Program-made: the position numbers and the translations under genes
Shown: positions 35,101-43,838 of the stretch, in pieces
Numbering within the stretch: the stretch's first letter is position 1
Layout of the letters: every line of letters starts with the position of its first letter
Assembly: GCF_001039355.2 (NCBI RefSeq)
Contig: NW_019776135.1
Location: 135,734-180,364 of the forward strand
Direction: 5' to 3'
Source of the DNA: Lingula anatina
Lineage: Eukaryota > Brachiopoda > Lingulata > Lingulida > Lingulidae
DNA length: 44,631 nt
The notes under the pieces: generated by a model
The model's input: the letters and a program-made list of their open reading frames with translations, nothing else
What the model was told of the DNA's origin: nothing
The model's database searches: none

Positions 35101-36241
35101 CCATAGCTGTCCATGAAGCATTTGGTGCATTATCGGTAATCGGCTTGTTTCATCGTAGTCACCAGTGCAGAATGTTCTTTAAGAAAAATAATGGACAAAA
35201 ATCTCTTCAAGAAACACGCCACTCTGACGTTGCTTTGGTCTTCACACGCCTGCGGGCGTTTTGTTTCAATGTTCATTCTAGCATTAGGAATATAAACTGT
35301 TAACTTTCTGTCTAGAACAAAACGTGAAGATGGCGTGTACTGTAGACGAGTACCTTCCAAAACTGGTGGAGGGAGCATCCATGAAGATAGGTGGTATGGC
35401 CTGGGTGAAGGAGACTGGACAGGTCCATGCAGACCTCGACGACTTCCGTCTAAGAAGACCTGATCTCAAAGTAGAGGTAAATAATAACGATAATAGAATG
35501 TCTCCAAACCTCTCCAGTCAATGAGAAAAACGTCATCATCTTGAATTTTATTTACTTGTTTTGTGGGAGGCGATAGAACCGGCCTCTTCACACGATCCTG
35601 TTACAGAAAAATGGCCTAATTTAATTGTTGTTTCCCTCTTTATTTTCAGGCGAAATGCCTTGACGATTCTGGAATTTTCAGAGTTGGAGTACCATTCGAT
35701 CTGGTGGTTTCTTTAACCAATCCTCTTAACAAACAGCTGACGAAGTGCGAGTGGTTTATTGAAGGACCTGGACTGCAGAAACCTAAGAGGATAAAACACG
35801 CGTCGTAAGTATGACCCTCACTACTGTAATTCAAAAACTAGACTTTAATATTATTTTGAAAATAAGATTATCCTAGAACCTGTTTGAAATGCATTAAAAC
35901 CTGTTTGAAACGTATTAAAAAGAAAAAAATACTTTTTACGTCTCTATGGTCTACCCAAAATTAAATGGCAACATCTCTATCTGCCTCAATCTGCAATGCT
36001 GCCGTTATTAATGTCTCAGCAGTGGGCACATTTTACTTCAGTATTGTCCAGCGGTTTAGGTTTTCAAATGATTGCTTCTCTTTCCTTCCATAGGGATGTG
36101 GCAGCAAATGCCCTCGTTGACCTCACGTATCAGATGACCCCCCGCCGTACCGGCACTCGCCAAATAGCAGTCGGTTTCGACACCGTGGAGCTCCCTGACA
36201 TCACCGGTAGCGCCATCATAGAGGTCAAACCTGCTGCTTAA
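19949..36241 (+). CDS. Transglutaminase, complete, 14 coding exons, 787 codons
   Basis: Calcium-dependent protein-glutamine gamma-glutamyltransferase, which cross-links Gln to Lys. Exons: 19949-20132, 25890-26123, 26429-26707, 28224-28342, 28923-29030, 29636-29810, 31130-31372, 31567-31726, 32038-32156, 32666-32745, 33114-33312, 35316-35476, 35650-35804, 36094-36241. Every intron is GT-AG, and all phases join into one frame of 2,364 nt ending in TAA. Domain order: short basic N-terminal extension (1-62), beta-sandwich (about 65-220, closing FNPWCPDD), catalytic core (about 225-545), two beta-barrels (about 568-787). Catalytic residues are Cys357 in GQCWVF, His416 in [10 protein letters not shown] and Asp439 in [10 protein letters not shown]. 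Trp322 in [10 protein letters not shown] corresponds to the transition-state Trp241 of human TG2. Length is normal for the family. The start MGNLKSK fits the N-myristoylation consensus, so a membrane-associated cytosolic enzyme is likely; no signal peptide is seen. It is convergent with the next gene. Confidence 0.96.
20133..25889 (+). other. Transglutaminase intron 1 (5.8 kb)
   Basis: No gene recognised in it. It holds an (AAAT)n-like run at 21545-21579, T-rich runs at 21751-21780 and 24154-24190, and an A-rich run at 24340-24365. Short ORFs on both strands lack recognisable domains. Confidence 0.6.
26708..28223 (+). other. Transglutaminase intron 3
   Basis: Bounded by CCTG|GTGATT and TTTTCAG|ATGATATC. 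No gene or mobile element recognised. A GC-rich segment with a small ACCGGTAGCCTACCGG palindrome lies near 27060-27075. Confidence 0.6.
29411..29563. mobile_element. 153-bp MITE-like element in transglutaminase intron 5
   Basis: CATGGGCGTCCGCAG at 29411-29425 and CTGCGGACGCCCATG at 29549-29563 are perfect 15-bp inverted ends. The inner flanks are G-rich on the left and C-rich on the right, so the pairing continues imperfectly. AT-rich sequence flanks it on both sides (ATATA left, GTAATATATA right), so a target duplication cannot be fixed. It has no coding capacity and lies between exons 5 and 6. Confidence 0.75.
29636..29810 (+). CDS. Transglutaminase exon 6: catalytic cysteine exon
   Basis: Reads [20 protein letters not shown] and on through [13 protein letters not shown] to [14 protein letters not shown]. 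Cys357 is the thioester-forming nucleophile and Trp322 the oxyanion-site tryptophan. The exon ends in phase 1 and joins TA at 31130, giving Leu367 in [14 protein letters not shown]. Confidence 0.97.
29811..31129 (+). other. Transglutaminase intron 6
   Basis: Bounded by ACGC|GTGAGT and ATTTCAG|TATGC. It contains an (AG)n run near 30200-30214; nothing else recognised. Confidence 0.6.
31130..31372 (+). CDS. Transglutaminase exon 7: catalytic His and Asp
   Basis: Reads [19 protein letters not shown], then [17 protein letters not shown] (His416) and [15 protein letters not shown] (Asp439), completing the triad. The acceptor ATATTTCAG at 31121-31129 is chosen over a second AG at 31136 because only the first keeps the frame and the conserved CRALGIP segment. 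Confidence 0.96.
31838..31945. repeat. ACGT-rich imperfect inverted repeat in intron 8
   Basis: CCCAGCACACACGTCATG (from 31838) pairs imperfectly with the reverse complement of the segment ending GACGTGTTTGCTGGG at 31945, giving arms of about 32 bp. Seven ACGT tetranucleotides occur in 108 bp. It could be a short MITE or a decayed ACGT minisatellite; I cannot decide. Confidence 0.55.
32125..32330 (+). repeat. 36-bp minisatellite spanning the exon 9 donor site
   Basis: About 5.7 units of exactly 36 bp. The anchor octamer TGACGTCA, or a variant, sits at 32161, 32197, 32233, 32269 and 32305, with a looser match (CGACATCA) at 32125 inside exon 9. Each unit then has AGTATAAGCACA-like sequence and an AG|GTAATG-like donor: the real donor at 32157, then copies at 32193, 32229 (AAA|GTAATG), 32265 and 32301. 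The first unit is mostly coding ([10 protein letters not shown]), so the array grew from the splice junction. Three units keep a perfect palindromic TGACGTCA, the CRE consensus. Confidence 0.93.
33450..33609. mobile_element. Short TIR element (MITE) flanked by TA, interrupted by an N
   Basis: The left end CAGGGTTGCTATTTAATATG and the right end, which closes ATTAAGTGGTAACCCTG, form imperfect inverted repeats of about 33 bp. TA precedes (33448-33449) and follows (33610-33611), as for Tc1/mariner-type insertions. The single N at 33568 lies in the interior, so the true length may exceed the 160 bp seen. Confidence 0.75.
33568..33568. other. Single N inside the intron 11 element
   Basis: Unlike the other three Ns, no duplicated sequence begins here. 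It could mark a gap closed by repeat pairing, or an uncalled base. Confidence 0.6.
34695..34798. repeat. Two tandem copies of a 52-bp unit
   Basis: The units at 34695-34746 and 34747-34798 both begin GTACTTTTACCACGTA and end CATGTTTCTA, with a few substitutions. The start of a third unit may follow at 34799. Confidence 0.85.
35878..35919. repeat. Two tandem copies of a 21-bp unit in intron 13
   Basis: ACCTGTTTGAAATGCATTAAA is followed directly by a copy with a few changes (ACCTGTTTGAAACGTATT and AAA). A simple local duplication. Confidence 0.7.
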
Positions 36242-36252
36242 CAAGGAATTGC

Positions 36253-36258
36253 AATAAA
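36253..36258 (+). terminator. AATAAA polyadenylation signal close to the transglutaminase stop
   Basis: AATAAA lies 11 bases after the TAA and would give a very short 3' UTR. Two further overlapping AATAAA copies at 36408-36417 are an alternative with a UTR of about 180-200 nt. Confidence 0.4.
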
Positions 36259-37894
36259 AAAAACTAAGATTACTAAAAATATAAACAACTACATACTAAA
36301 AAAGAACTTTGAGATTTAGTGTAAAGGCTGTTTGCTTATGTTTTTTTCCAAAATGCCCTGCCAGCATGCTGTATAGGCTGTGTTCTTTCATGGTGTCACA
36401 TGAAAAAAATAAATAAAAAGATTCAAACACATTAACAGGAGACAATTTCTGGTCCAGTTGCAGAAGTTCGACATTGTCACCATCTTGTGCTGGACCCTTC
36501 ACAAGTGCGAACAGAAAAATATTACGTAGATATTTTTGTTCCCTTAATTCCTTAGAAAATGCGTTTTCATAAATCGACGGTAGGGTCACAACAACGTTGT
36601 TCTAGCCATAATGGGCACTTTTAAATGAGCATGGAGGCCTCAGGAGGGGTGCCTTCCCTCTAGAATCTGATGGAACAGCATACGCAATAAATCAATGCAA
36701 TACTTTTAACATATTAGTTAGAGAGCAATGTGATAGCGTAGTTATGCATATTATTGAAGAGCTGACCAAAAAGTTATTTTTGGAAACTAAACTGGCTTTT
36801 ATCAGCCTTTGGTGCGAGTCCCGTTCCATGTAATCCTTGTTTTAATGACGTACGTGTCATCATGAACATCGATGACCCAAGCAAAACATAAAAATAAGGG
36901 AAATTTCAGAGGATGGGGATAACTTTTCGTCTTCTCATCGGTAGCTTTTATCATAGTTTCTTTTTCACCAATATTATTCGTTTGCCTCTGTGCAATGCAA
37001 GGAAAATTTCTACTAAAGAAGGCAGCCATATATTGGTTATATTTCGTATCTCTATTGGAAACAGCAAAGTCTATGAATGTAACCATATGGAGTAAAACTA
37101 GGATTTGTTTTGAAAAATGTATTATACTAAGTGCATGCTACACATATAATGCAACTTTTTTATAAGTATGTACATGTATGTAGGAGGATTTGTAGGTTTT
37201 ATATGAGCAGGTACCACATTTTCTAAGTACCAGAAATTGTGCAAGTTTTAAAGAAATGCATAAGCACTAGAGTCTCGATTAGATTATTTAAATACTTCAA
37301 AGCTTTAAGTTGCTTAAAAACCAGCCAATTGCCATAGGGTTATAAAGTTGGGAAAATTTTGTCTAGCAAACTAGGCGGCCAGTGTGTTTTAAAGGTGCCA
37401 AATAGACATTAGATATGCAACTGTCAGATAACCGTGCATATATATCACATTATAGTTACATTGGACAGTGGATTTATACGTCTTCAGTATATTGATTTGA
37501 TATTATTGTACGTTTTTATACAATTCAATAGGTACTTAGCTCTTATGGTAGATAAGATGTAGTTGATAAGTATAAAAAAAGGAACACGCAGTGCCATATA
37601 CCTTAAACAGAGCCATCCTTAAGAACATGGCCTTATTTCGCACTTGTCGGTCCTTAATGAGATCACATATAAAGATCCGTCAAAAAAGATGATAAATAAA
37701 GCTTAACAAAAATGATCTTGGGTTTTTAGCATTTGTAAATGATTAATTTTGTAGTAATTATGTGCCCTTTGACATTGAATTGTAGTGTAACATTCAAATT
37801 TAATCATTTTATGAAAATTGGAATATGTGCCTATTATGTAGAGCATGCCTAAATGTGATACTACCTTGGGCAAATTGATGCAATAAGCAGCTTA
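36259..37894. other. Convergent intergenic region between transglutaminase and glycosyltransferase
   Basis: AT-rich sequence that should contain the 3' UTRs of both genes. No supported ORF, RNA gene or mobile element seen. Confidence 0.55.
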
Positions 37895-39712
37895 TTACTT
37901 TCTATCTAAGACATATTTTCCAATTTCGCTAAACATGGAGTTTGATTGTCTTAAAGTATTTTCATTTTCAAATTCTGGCGGGCTCGGTCTCGTCCAGTGA
38001 ACTGCGTACACGTCAGTTCGCCAGTCAAACGTAGCGTTGTTAAGGTGATGTATGTTGGGGTCTTTATAGCCAGGTTTGAATATCGGGTGACATTTGAAAT
38101 CAAAACATATTACTTGTAAATGCTTTTCCACTAAAAGAAGTTCAGGGTGCCTCTCATATGCTTTGTAAGGCATGAGACAAGCATTGTAATACCAGTCCCC
38201 AGTGTCTTCATATCGCTTCATTGTATCTGAAAAATAGTGCATAAATCTCGCATTCTTTTTTGCAAGGAGAGTACCCATGTTAAATTTATCAGGAAATGGG
38301 GGATGCCAATCCGGCCAGTCGTAATTGGCAACCACGTCATAGCCACGTAAATCGTCGATGGGCTTCACCCAGACGGCATCCCAGTCTGTGTATATTCCGC
38401 CGTATTTCAAAAGTATGTCCACCCGAAAAACGTCACTGATATGTGAATAATCATTAACCGGGTTTCCAAATATTGTTTCTGGCCAATCTCGAAAAACAAA
38501 GTGGACTTTTGGGTTCCCTTTTAATTTGTCCCAATATGGTCCTTTGGGTTCCTCGTTTCCATGTAAATACACAGCATCCACTTTAAGGACGTTCAAAGTG
38601 CTTTTCACACTTAAATATGCTAAAAACGGCATTTCTGTTCCTCCCATCCACACATAATGAGCAATGTTAGGTATCAGTGTGTCGTACGACGGAGCAGGAA
38701 CGCGGATCTCTTCTGAACCATAAAACAGTCGTCTGCATAAAGCCCCAAACTCGTCCTTTCGTTCCCAGATTTGATGAGGATAAAGTGTATGATCTATGTG
38801 CAGGCAATAGGAACGGTTGGATTCACTGTGAGTTATATGTGTTATACAATTACTAGTCATTGCAGGAAGTTTACTATCCGTTTTATTTAATAAACCGGAG
38901 ATAAATTTCTGACTAGATATGCCTTTTGTAACCGCAGTCCTGTCTGCCCATATGGAACCTTGAACAATAGCTGTCGTCAAAGTTGCTTGAGATGTCACCG
39001 TGCCTTTTAAATATAGGTAAAGACGCTGTGTTTTCCTAATAAGAAAGTGAGGATCTGATATCACGACGTTTTCGTTTAAGTATATTCCGCCATGGTCACT
39101 CAAGACGTTCAATATTTTATCTAATTTCTTCGTGTCGTCGGTTTGGCAACCTGCCATATCTGGCTCTCTCTTTAAAACTAAAACTGGCACCTCTTCTTTA
39201 AGGTCGTTAATCCACTGGTTGTACCGGCGTAAGTCAACCTGAGGCATCGTTTCAAAATGGATGACAATTTTGTCCGCTCGGTGGATTTTGAAGGCGCTAA
39301 GAACGCTCAAATAATGTTGAAATTCAAAGACCCTACTGCCACACCAGATGTAATGGAAAACGTTCGGTATTGCTGACGAGGGAAGGATATCTTTCAAAGG
39401 ATTCAAATCCGACATACCTCGATACAAGAAGTTCGTGTGTCTGTCTGGAAGAACGTCTCCTGTCGGCTTTCGTGAGATTATAGGAGCGGCATCTTTGTTT
39501 TTGCTACCCAAATTAATAATTATTTTTTCCTTACATTTACAGTCACGTTGTCTGCTGTCACGATTTACGTCAACTGGAGGTCGGCTCTCATCCGAATCCC
39601 CATAATTCACTGCAAGAGGTCCTTGGCGGGCAAAAAAGAAAACATTGATGAATAACGAAAGTGACACTAGCATCAAAAAACAGAAGAGGATGGTGAAACG
39701 CATACGATCCAT
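37895..39712 (-). CDS. Type II membrane glycosyltransferase, DXD sugar-binding family, two tandem related domains
   Basis: 605 codons without introns, ATG at 39712. Residues 1-5 are a short cytosolic tail and about 6-27 a signal anchor, as in Golgi enzymes. A linker with KCKEK follows. The C-terminal half has IPNIAHYVWMGG (347-358) and then the segment SDVFRVDILLKYGGIY (426-441) with DWD (443-445): the glycosyltransferase sugar-binding DXD signature (Pfam Gly_transf_sug type). The N-terminal half repeats the plan, with IPNVFHYIWCGS (115-126) and HGGIYLNENVV (207-217), but NEN replaces the DXD. It is probably catalytically inactive. The donor sugar and acceptor are unknown. An acceptor (TTTTTACAG) just upstream at 39740 and a donor at 40590 suggest a 5' UTR intron. 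Divergent from the TM2 gene. Confidence 0.9.
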   Translation of the reverse strand: MDRMRFTILFCFLMLVSLSLFINVFFFARQGPLAVNYGDSDESRPPVDVNRDSRQRDCKCKEKIIINLGSKNKDAAPIISRKPTGDVLPDRHTNFLYRGMSDLNPLKDILPSSAIPNVFHYIWCGSRVFEFQHYLSVLSAFKIHRADKIVIHFETMPQVDLRRYNQWINDLKEEVPVLVLKREPDMAGCQTDDTKKLDKILNVLSDHGGIYLNENVVISDPHFLIRKTQRLYLYLKGTVTSQATLTTAIVQGSIWADRTAVTKGISSQKFISGLLNKTDSKLPAMTSNCITHITHSESNRSYCLHIDHTLYPHQIWERKDEFGALCRRLFYGSEEIRVPAPSYDTLIPNIAHYVWMGGTEMPFLAYLSVKSTLNVLKVDAVYLHGNEEPKGPYWDKLKGNPKVHFVFRDWPETIFGNPVNDYSHISDVFRVDILLKYGGIYTDWDAVWVKPIDDLRGYDVVANYDWPDWHPPFPDKFNMGTLLAKKNARFMHYFSDTMKRYEDTGDWYYNACLMPYKAYERHPELLLVEKHLQVICFDFKCHPIFKPGYKDPNIHHLNNATFDWRTDVYAVHWTRPSPPEFENENTLRQSNSMFSEIGKYVLDRK

Positions 39713-42031
39713 TCCTTTGAAAGCTGGTATTCAACCCACCTGTAAAAAGAAAGATGTTAATTAGTTTAGGCTTTAATGTATAAATAGAATTCAATATTTT
39801 TTTTGGAAGAAACTCTATTTATACACATCCAACATAATCGAGGAGTCCCAAGCCAAGAAACTGTTTACAACGTCTTGCCCAAGTGTACATGTACCCTGGA
39901 ATATACCACGACATAGCCTTCAACAGTAGGCCCTTCAGGTCCATGGTCTTATATTTATGCAAATGTAGGCTATACGTAACGAGTATTCGAAAACTTATGT
40001 CACGCAAAAATAATGGTTATTCACATTATCAATAGATTTCCATCTTTATTCAAGGCATTCTGACAAAATAAAAAAAAATGCTGTTTTAACTACTTATAGC
40101 CAAAGTGATGGTGAAATAAAGGGCGCTACTCTAAACTATAGAGATCACAGGTCTACTTTGTCAAAATAAACACGAATCGTTATATTTAATTTTCAAATCT
40201 CCCGCATAACACTTGACTGAATACATATTATCTTTAAAGCGAAGTTGTTGAAAATACCATTAAAGTTCTCATGATGTATGTGCCAATGGGAACACAGGCC
40301 TGGGTGTAATATTGAGGAGACAGATATGCACCGATACAACGAAAGTGTGTCAAAAGGATTGGGGGTCGGTTATTGGAAGTTCATAAACATTTGCACATAG
40401 CCGTTCTTTTAGAAAATATTCTGCATTAAATGTCAATTATCATAACTTGATGTCAACATGCCTTTCAGATGCTCGTTAGTTAGACACGTATTAATGAGTA
40501 GTACCTACAACCGTGACTTACATTATAGGCCTACCTGTTGACCACGCCTATACTATATCCTAAATAAGAGACGTTTTTTCTAGAACTCACCTACATACAA
40601 GTCCACGGGATGCCTTGGAGTATCCTTCTTAACATTATATGGAATATGGTGATATCAAGTAGAAAATGTGCCTCGTAGCTTTACTGAGCCCATTGCGCTG
40701 GCCTACCTATACGCAGGGGTGTGCGGATAATGTGTTGCCCTTAATAACACTTCGCCTGGGAACAAACAAAGCCACCAGGGCGTGAGCCATTGTTAGGGGC
40801 AGGCGGGCGGACCGATGACTTCATCGTATCTGTACAGGTAAACCGGTTACAGGTAAACGCCTTGTGCTGGGTACTCGGTATTTTTAGATTAGGTACTATA
40901 AAACATTGGCAGGTTCAGGATCACCCCCGGGCGTGGCCTTACGGGGGAGGGGGGATGGGGAGGGGGGTTAATATGTCACGAAACATTTTCCCTGTTGGTA
41001 CCCTATTTTATTATAGCACCGTGATTTCTAGCTCGACTGGTTCTACGGCTGATTCTTTTTCCTATTAACACCTGCATATTCCTCGTGATAACGTAAACAT
41101 TCCAATATTTTGATTAATCTTTGGCCATAGTACTGGCAGATTAAAAAAAATACGGCCTTAAGGCTTTACCGTCAATTCCATGATATACACATTTTTGCAC
41201 ATATTGATACAAATTATATCTAAATCAAAATGTGGAAGAGCAAATTTTAGGAATCTGGAATATTTTCAAGACACGGCGCATCTGAATATGGTAGAGCAGA
41301 TTTCTATTACTACTAACTTGTAAAAAGGAAATATTCGAAAAACCCCTGCCTTTTTCAGGCCAAATTATAAGGGCATATAAAAGGCGTTTCTAAGCGCTCG
41401 AGTGTTTCCTTTTCTATGGCTAATACACTTCTTAAAAAAAACTGAAAGATACTGCACCGTAATACCGTATACTTTATAGTTTTAAAAGTGCCGTGAAAGA
41501 AGAAAGCGCCTTTAAAAGTGACACACATTTTCCCGACGTTCTTATCACATTTGTACGCTTCTAGCTACCTGGCATTTCAAACATGCCTTCCTTTCAATAA
41601 ATAACATTTTTATCGTTTACCGGTTTCACTTTTGATAACTATTCCTGAATAAAACCCGAATATGTAAGATTATATCTGAAAATCAGCGGTTTAATAGCTT
41701 GTGTGAAAGTACTCTCTTACGCCAATCTTTTCCCTTGAATTAAAAACGAGCACGATTACATTGGGCATAGTACATGTATTAAAACAATATACGTGATAAG
41801 AAACGACGTGTTTACATTACAGTGTTTACGCAAGGCGCGTTTATTTTAGAGTAATTTCATCATCGTCAGGTGCTCCATACTCAGCCTCGTTTGCATTAAT
41901 TCTAATCATCTTAAAGGGGTCGTATGAAAAATGTCAGTAAATGGTTTATCAGTTAAATTATCACGGTGTCTTGTGTACATCGGTATAGTTCTCAGGTTAC
42001 CAAGACAAGAACAATTTTTGAGCCTATAGAT
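39713..42031. other. Divergent intergenic region between glycosyltransferase and TM2 gene
   Basis: Should hold the glycosyltransferase promoter and a likely 5' UTR exon ending at 40591 (minus-strand donor GTAG|GTGAGTT), plus part of the TM2 upstream region. A G-rich patch lies at 40930-40966. No other gene or element recognised. Confidence 0.5.
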
Positions 42032-42824
42032 ATCTAATTTACCTAATTAATTTCCATGTTTGTTCTTTATATTTGCGATGGTCGGAGTCAAAACTCAAAT
42101 AAAAAAAAACAAAAGTATTTAGGCATTGTATGAAAAGTTTTACCTATTCAATCAAGTTAATCCCATCCCATATTTATGCTGTGTAATGGTATGACCGCGT
42201 CCTTTCATTAAGTCCCTAACGAACCTGTGAAATACATGTTGCTCTTTGGTTACTAAATACATGTACAATGAATGTTACGGTGGTTCGACTTAAAACGACG
42301 ATCGGCATGAAAGGCTTTTTGAGATGATCCATTCTAGTTGACCTGTATGTCACAGTCACGCGCTCGGCGCTATTTTTCGACACAGGTGATATATTATACC
42401 ACAGCGGGTTTCTTCCGTAAATTCGAATGGGAGAAGAGTCGTGAAGTATCAGAAGTATGGACCACGAAAATGCACAATTTAGGCCTTGGTACGGGACCAC
42501 AGGGTTTTCATCAGAGGCCTACAGAAATGTCCCACCGGTGTCGCATACTACGTACCCTACAGCGCAAACAATGTCCGCATCTCATGAAAGGGGGTTTAAA
42601 AGGAAATCTTTGGTGGAAGCTTACTTGCTGTGGTTGGCACTTGGATTGTTTGGAGCACATCATTTTTACTTGAATCGTCCACTTTTCGGTATAATGTACC
42701 TGACTACTTTTGGACTTTGCGGTTGCGGGTGGCTGATAGATTTATTCAGGTTGCCGTGTCTGGTAAAGGATGCCAACAAACTGATCGAAGACAGGACGCC
42801 TATGCAACTCAGAAAGCGAAGCGT
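42032..42824. repeat. Duplicated block C, copy 1
   Basis: Recurs at 43839-44631 with a constant offset of 1,807 bases and no indels. I see two substitutions, both upstream of the TM2 start codon. It covers the TM2 upstream region and most of coding exon 1. Confidence 0.95.
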
Positions 42825-43768
42825 TGGGGATGCTTATGTATTATGGTTACCATTTGGCCTATTGGGTAAGATTTGCGAGAAAAAATTAATACAAACACAT
42901 ATATGCAAAACATGTAAATTTGCTGAAATCATATGCCAATAATCTGCACAATTCCTCACTCATTCAAAGGACACGGGCGAATTTACCAGTATAAATTAAA
43001 AGACGGCAAGTTTTGTTATTGACTTAAATCCATGTTCAAAATATTATATTTTATCTATGTTTACATTAGAAGCCATTGATCTGCATAAATAGTGAATCGG
43101 ATCAGGATTAAAACAAATGATGGGATTCTGAAAAAAATGTCAAGGAAGATTATGAAAATAGTATTTAGAAAATAGACTTTTCGGCAAATAACTCCGTTCC
43201 TTCGTGTTTATAGGGTGGCACCACTTCTATTTGAGGCGACCTGGGATAGGACTGTACTATTCCTTCACTTTGGGCGGCCTAGGGACAGGATTTATATATG
43301 ACCTCTTTCGCATGCCATGCCTAGTGAAAAGGAGAAACAGAGAACTCGAAGTAGCGCTCCAACGTCCCCAAGACGCATGGAGATATCGTTACCGTTGTCA
43401 TCTTGATGATGCCTATGGCTTGATATTTCCACTGGGTTTCCTTGGCCTTCATCATTTTTACCTCCGCCGGTTTAAATGGGGCCTGCTGTACTTATTTACG
43501 TTTGGAATTTTTGGTATTGGTTGGATCATCGATTTCTTCCGTCTTCCAAGTTTGGTGAAAGAAGCAAACCGAGAAAATCAACCAGTTCAAGCCCATGGAT
43601 ACATAGTGACCACAGCACGCCATCCATCTTTCCCTGGGCAAGCGGTGCCAAACAGCGGTCAAAGTCAATCGCTTACAACAGAACAGTCTGGGACATTTAC
43701 ACACGTTAATACATACAGTGGACCCCCAGCCAACTATGACCCTCCAACTTACCATGGGGGACCTCAAG
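42457..43768 (+). CDS. Protein with three tandem TM2 domains, 3' end missing
   Basis: Exons 42457-42865 and 43214-43768 join in phase (CTATTGG|GTAAGA to TTTATAG|GG TGG). An in-frame TGA 15 bases before the ATG supports the start. The N-terminus (1-45) is Ser/Thr/Pro-rich. Three TM2 units follow, each with a DAY/EAY-xLW-type first helix, (A/W/L)HHFYLxR, a second helix ending GxxxDxFRxP, and (C/S)LVK: about 51-107, 122-180 and 203-265. The (A/L)HHFYL and FR-P pattern resembles DNAJC22-type TM2 units; no J domain is seen here. A polar tail contains PPTY, a PPxY WW-binding motif, and the last exon seen ends in a GTGCGT donor. The rest is lost at the N at 43838. Likely a multi-pass membrane protein; function unknown. 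Confidence 0.85.
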
Positions 43769-43837
43769 GTGCGTTTGTCTTCCTATTTCTTATGTAAGAA
43801 TTTAAAAAATTAATCTTAAATGAGAAATGGTATACCA

Positions 43838-43838
43838 N
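43838..43838. other. Single N at a contig join
   Basis: Upstream is intron 2 of the TM2 gene; immediately downstream is sequence equivalent to 42032, before that gene's start. The downstream exon(s) of the first copy are therefore absent. Confidence 0.85.

Larger units (their letters stand above)
33313..35315 (+). other. Transglutaminase intron 11 (2.0 kb)
   Basis: Contains an inverted-repeat element (33450-33609) with an N inside it and a 52-bp tandem duplication (34695-34798). No gene recognised; short ORFs are not conserved domains. Because the N at 33568 may be a gap, true intron length is uncertain. Confidence 0.6.

Noticed and set aside
42338-42673. 111-codon ORF overlapping the TM2 start in another frame
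   Set aside because: It is a shadow of TM2 exon 1 with no recognisable domain.
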